The notes under the pieces were generated by a model. It did no database searches, was not told the origin of the DNA, and was given only the letters and a program-made list of their open reading frames with translations. 64,000 bases of DNA from Lentisalinibacter sp964427415. Its GTDB lineage: Bacteria; Pseudomonadota; Gammaproteobacteria; Steroidobacterales; Woeseiaceae. Where the stretch lies: NCBI GenBank assembly GCA_964427415.1, contig CAYRUH010000007.1:1-64000 (forward strand). The letters are read 5' to 3'. Both the position numbers and the translations under genes were made by a program. Of the stretch, positions 60,347-64,000 are shown in pieces; the first letter of the stretch is position 1; every line of letters begins with the position of its first letter.

Positions 60347-61125
60347 CCGACCTGGTCCGGGACTGCTGGCGCACCTTCCACGGTTTCACCGCGACTTTCG
60401 GTGCCTTCCAGCTGTTCTCGTTACGGCTGTTGCGCCACGTCCCGGCTGCACTCGTGCGTCCCCGTCTCGTCAGCGAGCAGATCTATGCGCTCGGCGCACT
60501 CTCGCTGGTCCTCATCATGTTCGCCGGTACCTTCGTCGGAATGGTCCTCGCGCTGCAGTCCTATGCGACGCTGATCGAGTTCGGATCCGCCGATTCCATG
60601 GGCGCGTTCGCCGCCGAGGCGCTGGTGCGCGAGCTCGCCCCTGTTGTTGCCGCCCTGCTGTTCGCCGGGCGGGCCGGCAGCGCCGTCGCCTCGGAGGTTG
60701 GACTGATGCGGGCTACCGATCAGATCTCCGCGCTGGAGATGATGGCCGTCGATCCGCTCAGCCGCATCATCGCGCCCCGGGTTATCGCGGGCGTCACGGT
60801 CGTCCCGCTGCTGGCGGCGATTTTCGCTGCGATGGGGATACTCGGAGCCTATTTCATCGCCGTGATCCTGCTCGGCATCGAGGAGGGTCCATTCTGGAAC
60901 GAGATCGCCCTGCGCGTCGACCTGCGCGAGGATGTCTTCAGCGGCGCGCTCAAGAGCCTCATCTTCGGGGCCTCCGCCAGTCTCATGGCGGTATTCGAGG
61001 GCTTCCATGCCGCGCCGTCCGCCGCAGGAATCAGCCGGGCGGCGACCCGGACCGTCGTCATCACGTCAGTCTGGATACTCCTGCTGGATTTCATACTGAC
61101 GGGCATCACACTGCCGGAGTTTTAG
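60343..61125 (+). CDS. mlaE: MlaE-type permease
   Basis: 260 residues; ATG overlaps the mlaF stop (ATGA). Five to six transmembrane segments with MlaE hallmarks 'FAGTFVGMVLALQSYATLIE', 'FAAEALVRELAPVVAALLFA', 'GRAGSAVASEVGLMRATDQI' and 'SALEMMAVDPLSRIIAPRVI'. Forms the membrane core of the phospholipid transporter with MlaF ATPases and an MlaD hexamer. Confidence 0.95.
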   Translation: MTDLVRDCWRTFHGFTATFGAFQLFSLRLLRHVPAALVRPRLVSEQIYALGALSLVLIMFAGTFVGMVLALQSYATLIEFGSADSMGAFAAEALVRELAPVVAALLFAGRAGSAVASEVGLMRATDQISALEMMAVDPLSRIIAPRVIAGVTVVPLLAAIFAAMGILGAYFIAVILLGIEEGPFWNEIALRVDLREDVFSGALKSLIFGASASLMAVFEGFHAAPSAAGISRAATRTVVITSVWILLLDFILTGITLPEF

Positions 61126-61127
61126 CA

Positions 61128-61589
61128 ATGCATCAGACACGCGCCATCGATTTCAGCGTCGGGCTCTTCATACTGCTCGGGCTCTCCGCCATGCTATTCC
61201 TGGTCGCACAGAGCCTCGGCCGGGGACCCGTCTCCGGCGCAGAGACGTTCGAGGTCGAGGCCCGCTTCGACCATATCGGCAGCCTCCGGGAACGCGCGCC
61301 CGTGGCACTCGGCGGCGTGACGATCGGCCGGGTCACGGACATCCGCATCGATCCCCGGAACTATCAGGCCGTGGTCATGATGCGCATCGACAAGCGCATG
61401 GCCGAGCTGCCTGCGGATACCTTCGCCAGCATCGCCAGCACCAGCCTGCTCGGCGGCAAATACGTGGAAATATCGCCCGGCGGGGATACCCTGCTGCTGC
61501 GGGACGAGGGCGAAATCATATTCACCCAGTCGGCGATCGTGCTGGAGGATCTGGTGGGCAAGTATCTCATCGGCAGGGACGGGGAATGA
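61128..61589 (+). CDS. mlaD: MlaD-type MCE-domain protein
   Basis: 153 residues; ATG 61128 has GGAG eight bases upstream. N-terminal anchor 'FSVGLFILLGLSAMLFLVAQ', then one MCE domain: 'EVEARFDHIGSLRERAPVAL', 'GGVTIGRVTDIRIDP', 'ASIASTSLLGGKYVEISPGG' and 'LEDLVGKYLIG'. Hexameric periplasmic lipid channel on top of MlaE. Overlaps the STAS gene by 4 bp. Confidence 0.94.
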   Translation: MHQTRAIDFSVGLFILLGLSAMLFLVAQSLGRGPVSGAETFEVEARFDHIGSLRERAPVALGGVTIGRVTDIRIDPRNYQAVVMMRIDKRMAELPADTFASIASTSLLGGKYVEISPGGDTLLLRDEGEIIFTQSAIVLEDLVGKYLIGRDGE

Positions 61590-62005
61590 ACCTGCGGCGA
61601 AACCGCGCGGGGACCGCGCAGCGCGCGCGCCTCGAGGCGAGAGGCGAGAATAGATACTGTCTCTCCGGCACGGCCGATTCCGGCAATGCCGGGCGGCTGC
61701 TGGCCGAGGGAAAACGAGCCTTCACCGGCACCTCGTCGATCACTGTCGACCTCGGCGATTGCGATTGCGCCAGTTCCGCCGGGCTCGCCTTGCTGCTGGA
61801 ATGGTCGCTATGGTGCACGACGCAGGGTATCGAGCTGCACTATCATGATGCGACGCCGGGTCTGGTGAAGGCGGCGGCGATCCATGGCGTCACCGAAGCC
61901 CTGCCCCTGCGCCGATCGGACAACGACTCAACGGCTTCGCCGGCGAGCGGCCGGCATCGAGAGGGGCTCGGCACTGCCCCGACTCTGCCTGCCGCTCGTC
62001 GGTGA
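61586..62005 (+). CDS. mlaB: MlaB-like STAS-domain protein with C-terminal tail
   Basis: 139 residues; ATG overlaps the mlaD stop. STAS fold with 'SITVDLGDCDCASSAGLALL' and 'LLEWSLWCTTQGIELHYHDA', as in MlaB, the small cytosolic subunit that stabilises MlaF. After ~res 110 comes a low-complexity Arg/Ser/Gly tail that is probably not part of the fold. In E. coli mlaC lies between mlaD and mlaB; here it is absent. Confidence 0.88.
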   Translation: MNLRRNRAGTAQRARLEARGENRYCLSGTADSGNAGRLLAEGKRAFTGTSSITVDLGDCDCASSAGLALLLEWSLWCTTQGIELHYHDATPGLVKAAAIHGVTEALPLRRSDNDSTASPASGRHREGLGTAPTLPAARR

Positions 62006-62079
62006 AACCATAGCGCCGGACCGGATTCTGTCCTCGATTCCCACACGCCTCGCGACGATGCCCTGAGTCCGACAGGCTG

Positions 62080-62490
62080 CTAGCCGCGGCGAATACGCCA
62101 GGCCAGCAATACGGCGACGTAGCCGCCGCCCCAGAGCAGACCCGGACCCATCGCGGCGGCGATCTCCGGCGTGCCCAGTGAGAGATGCACGGCGAGGGGC
62201 AGCGCGATCATGACGCACAGCGCCGCGGCAAATGCCAGCGCCGCGCCGCGAACCCCTCCGCCCGCCCGCCTCAGCACGCACACCGCGGTGCGCGTGACCA
62301 GCCAGGTTGCGACCAGCGCATAGCCGCCCTGCCCCAGCCCTGCGCGCACGGCCGCAACCTCTCCGTGTCCGAGGTTTACAAACGCCGCCCAGCCGCCGAA
62401 AACGGCAGCCGCCAGCCACGGCGCCGCGGCGGTAATCAGCCGGCCCGTTCCGTGACGGTCAGCCTTCGGGACACCGGCGTGGCATATCAC
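62080..62490 (-). CDS. Predicted integral membrane protein, unknown family
   Basis: About 136 residues from a GTG at 62490 that overlaps the stop of the DinB-fold gene (GTGA); an upstream ATG (62520) would overlap that gene by 34 bp. Four hydrophobic segments: 'LITAAAPWLAAAVFGGWAAF', 'GGYALVATWLVTRTAVCVL', 'GAALAFAAALCVMIALPLAV' and 'GLLWGGGYVAVLLAWRI'. No family recognised. The same-strand overlap suggests co-expression with the DinB-fold and acyltransferase genes. Confidence 0.65.
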   Translation of the reverse strand: MICHAGVPKADRHGTGRLITAAAPWLAAAVFGGWAAFVNLGHGEVAAVRAGLGQGGYALVATWLVTRTAVCVLRRAGGGVRGAALAFAAALCVMIALPLAVHLSLGTPEIAAAMGPGLLWGGGYVAVLLAWRIRRG

Positions 62491-63002
62491 CCGGCTGGCG
62501 CGCCCTGCTCGCGCAGCCATGTCGCGGTGGCCGGCGCGATACCGGTCCCGGCATCATGAACCACGCCATGGTGGCGTGCCAGAAGCGCCGCGTAGGCGAG
62601 ATGGTGCACGCTGTGCTGATGCACAAACAGCAGTTCCCGCTGGGTCGTGCTGGTGAGACGCACGTCGACCCGACGCGTGGTACAGACCTCCGAGATCACC
62701 GTCACCGGCTCGTCCGCCACCGGCAGGGTCTGCACCCGCAGGATCAGCCGTTCGAGTTCCTTCAGTCCGGTCTCGGAATGGAATTCCAGCGCGCAGGCCC
62801 GGTTGCGCCGGTTATAGTCGATCACGCCGCTCTCCAGTCCCAGCTCGAACTGGCGCAGGTGATCGACGACGTGGCGCACGTGGCGGCCGATGCCGATCTC
62901 GCTGTAGAGCGGGAAATCACGGGATGAGGCCTGTTCCACGGCCAGGATCAGCCCCCGGAACTGGGACAGCACCTCCACCAGACCTTCACGCAGCCTGCTC
63001 AT
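62487..63002 (-). CDS. DinB-fold (DinB_2-like) protein
   Basis: 171 residues from ATG 63002, preceded by GGGAGA inside the end of the upstream gene. Four-helix DinB layout with potential metal-binding His: 'GRHVRHVVDHLRQFELGLES' near residue 40 and 'LFVHQHSVHHLAYAALLARH' near residue 140. Also 'VSEVCTTRR'-like sequence (ISEVCTTRRVDVRL). Members of this fold include thiol transferases and damage-inducible proteins; function here unknown. Overlaps its neighbours on both sides. Confidence 0.83.
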   Translation of the reverse strand: MSRLREGLVEVLSQFRGLILAVEQASSRDFPLYSEIGIGRHVRHVVDHLRQFELGLESGVIDYNRRNRACALEFHSETGLKELERLILRVQTLPVADEPVTVISEVCTTRRVDVRLTSTTQRELLFVHQHSVHHLAYAALLARHHGVVHDAGTGIAPATATWLREQGAPAG

Positions 63003-63936
63003 CGTCTCCCTGCCAGTTCGCGAGGAACGCCCGGGCCCCGATCTCACCCATATAGCGGCTGAGATAACGCGGCGGGGCGCGCCGCAGATCGACGACGATC
63101 AGTCCATCGAGGGAATCGTTGAAACCGCGGTTCACGCCGAACGAGACGAAGCGGCCATTCAGCGCCAGGTAGTGGCGCAGCAGAATAGGTATGCGCCGTC
63201 CGCGATCCAGGTGCCCCAGCAATTTATTGATCACCGCCACGTTATTGAGGGGTGCCAGTATCTCCGGCGACCAGTGCTTGCCCTGCACCCGCAATGGCAC
63301 CGATGGCCGCACCTGACGGCACCAGGGTGCCGCCATCGCAAAATTTGTCATCATGGTATCGGCCAGAAAGGCACGGGCCAGCGCCGAGTAGTGACTCGAG
63401 ATACTCACGCACCCGAACAGGGTGTGATAACCGGGATTGGCGAGCATGAAGGCGCCGATCCCCCGCCACAACATGTCGAGCACCCGGGCATGGCGCTGGT
63501 ACGGCAGACTGACGAACGATCGGCCCACCTCGAGGGCCGGCCCCATGCCGTCCAGGAAACCGGCATCATAGGCGTACAGCGACCGGCTGTAGAGCCCATG
63601 CACACCGTGCTCACGGATGATCTCGTCGGTCCGCCCGATGCGGTAGGCACCGGCCACCTCCCGGCTGGCCCGATGCCAGACCCACAGATGCCAGTAGTGC
63701 GGATCGAAACGGTCCCGATCGAGCTCCCGGCCTGTGCCTTCGTCGACGGCGCGGAAAGTCCGCTCGCGCTCCACCGCGATCTGCTCCATCACGATACCGA
63801 GCTTGCCGTGCGGCGCGCAGTACACCGCGAGGTCACCCTGCTCGTGCAGCCGGTAGGGCGCCAGACGATCGTGCTCGGCGGCCAGGACTGACGGCCGTAC
63901 GCCGCCGGCAATCGCCGCTGTTCTCCTTTCGCTCAC
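62986..63936 (-). CDS. OlsB-like N-acyltransferase (GNAT/hemolysin-like)
   Basis: 316 residues from a GTG at 63936; an AAAGGAG sequence lies inside the first codons, so the real start may be a few codons later, although no standard in-frame codon fits well. OlsB-type segments: 'HYWHLWVWHRASREVAGAYR', 'HGLYSRSLYAYDAGFLDGMG', 'ALEVGRSFVSLPYQRHARVL' and 'YHTLFGCVSISSHYSALARA'. OlsB transfers a 3-hydroxyacyl group from ACP to ornithine (or other amino acids) for aminolipids; OlsA is not in the window. First gene of the acyltransferase-DinB-membrane protein unit; 64 bp upstream to the window edge show no gene. Confidence 0.82.
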   Translation of the reverse strand: MSERRTAAIAGGVRPSVLAAEHDRLAPYRLHEQGDLAVYCAPHGKLGIVMEQIAVERERTFRAVDEGTGRELDRDRFDPHYWHLWVWHRASREVAGAYRIGRTDEIIREHGVHGLYSRSLYAYDAGFLDGMGPALEVGRSFVSLPYQRHARVLDMLWRGIGAFMLANPGYHTLFGCVSISSHYSALARAFLADTMMTNFAMAAPWCRQVRPSVPLRVQGKHWSPEILAPLNNVAVINKLLGHLDRGRRIPILLRHYLALNGRFVSFGVNRGFNDSLDGLIVVDLRRAPPRYLSRYMGEIGARAFLANWQGDDEQAA

Positions 63937-64000
63937 GCGCGCTGGCGCCTGCCGGGGACGGGCATCACCGGGACCAAGTGCATCACAGGCAAAGCGCAGG

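Overview
The window is high-GC bacterial DNA, almost certainly from a gammaproteobacterium. It carries TonB-dependent receptors, a CysB/CysHIJ/CysG assimilatory sulfate reduction set, mlaFEDB genes, a Psd-type phosphatidylserine decarboxylase and a DksA-like protein. Several receptor genes and decayed genes suggest a lineage in or near Nevskiales, Xanthomonadales or Chromatiales, but the genus cannot be fixed from sequence reading. I see no rRNA, tRNA, CRISPR array, insertion sequence or prophage. One 100-N assembly gap (52982-53081) is flanked by two identical 55-bp copies and is probably artificial.

Layout. 1-3.3 kb: an AraC regulator facing a berberine-bridge-type FAD oxidoreductase, then decayed FMN-reductase and short-chain dehydrogenase fragments. 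3.4-23.1 kb: the most striking part, a 20-kb metal-starvation locus transcribed outward from one short intergenic region (15549-15698) that holds a Zur-box-like palindrome. Leftward lie MerC-like protein, ABC ATPase, a permease with a ten-histidine loop, a DUF3299 protein, Zur itself, a SnoaL-like lipoprotein, a YceI protein, and a four-gene unit: MotA/TolQ/ExbB-like protein, DUF2149 protein, a membrane-anchored CobN-like chelatase and a BtuB-like receptor. Rightward lie a COG0523 GTPase, a DUF1826 protein, a siderophore-type receptor, and a complete FecBCD-type ABC importer. Together they look like a zinc scavenging programme: two outer-membrane receptors, an energiser pair, a chelatase that could open a metal-macrocycle, two ABC systems and a GTPase metallochaperone.

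23.1-34.3 kb: a mosaic of intact and broken genes: DUF5916 remnant, LysR/pirin pair, response regulator beside a nonsense-broken PAS sensor, a Fur-like palindrome with a siderophore receptor and PepSY reductase, a peroxiredoxin, and a small periplasmic protein plus thioredoxin flanking a plug-less, frameshifted receptor pseudogene. 34.3-42.7 kb: DMT exporter, then sulfur assimilation (cysG, cysB, cysH, cysI, cysJ) and a DksA-like regulator. 43-53.6 kb: a membrane-anchored GSA-aminomutase-like enzyme, an unknown membrane protein, psd, cytochrome b561, PepSY lipoprotein, GDT1-family transporter, and an operon of receptor, DUF547 and VOC proteins next to a secreted metallo-beta-lactamase-fold hydrolase. 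53.8-58.4 kb: an acetolactate synthase-like / aldehyde dehydrogenase / glutamate synthase-like operon. 58.4-64 kb: an ECF sigma factor with zinc-finger anti-sigma, the mlaFEDB lipid transport genes (no mlaC), a membrane protein, a DinB-fold protein and an OlsB-like N-acyltransferase.
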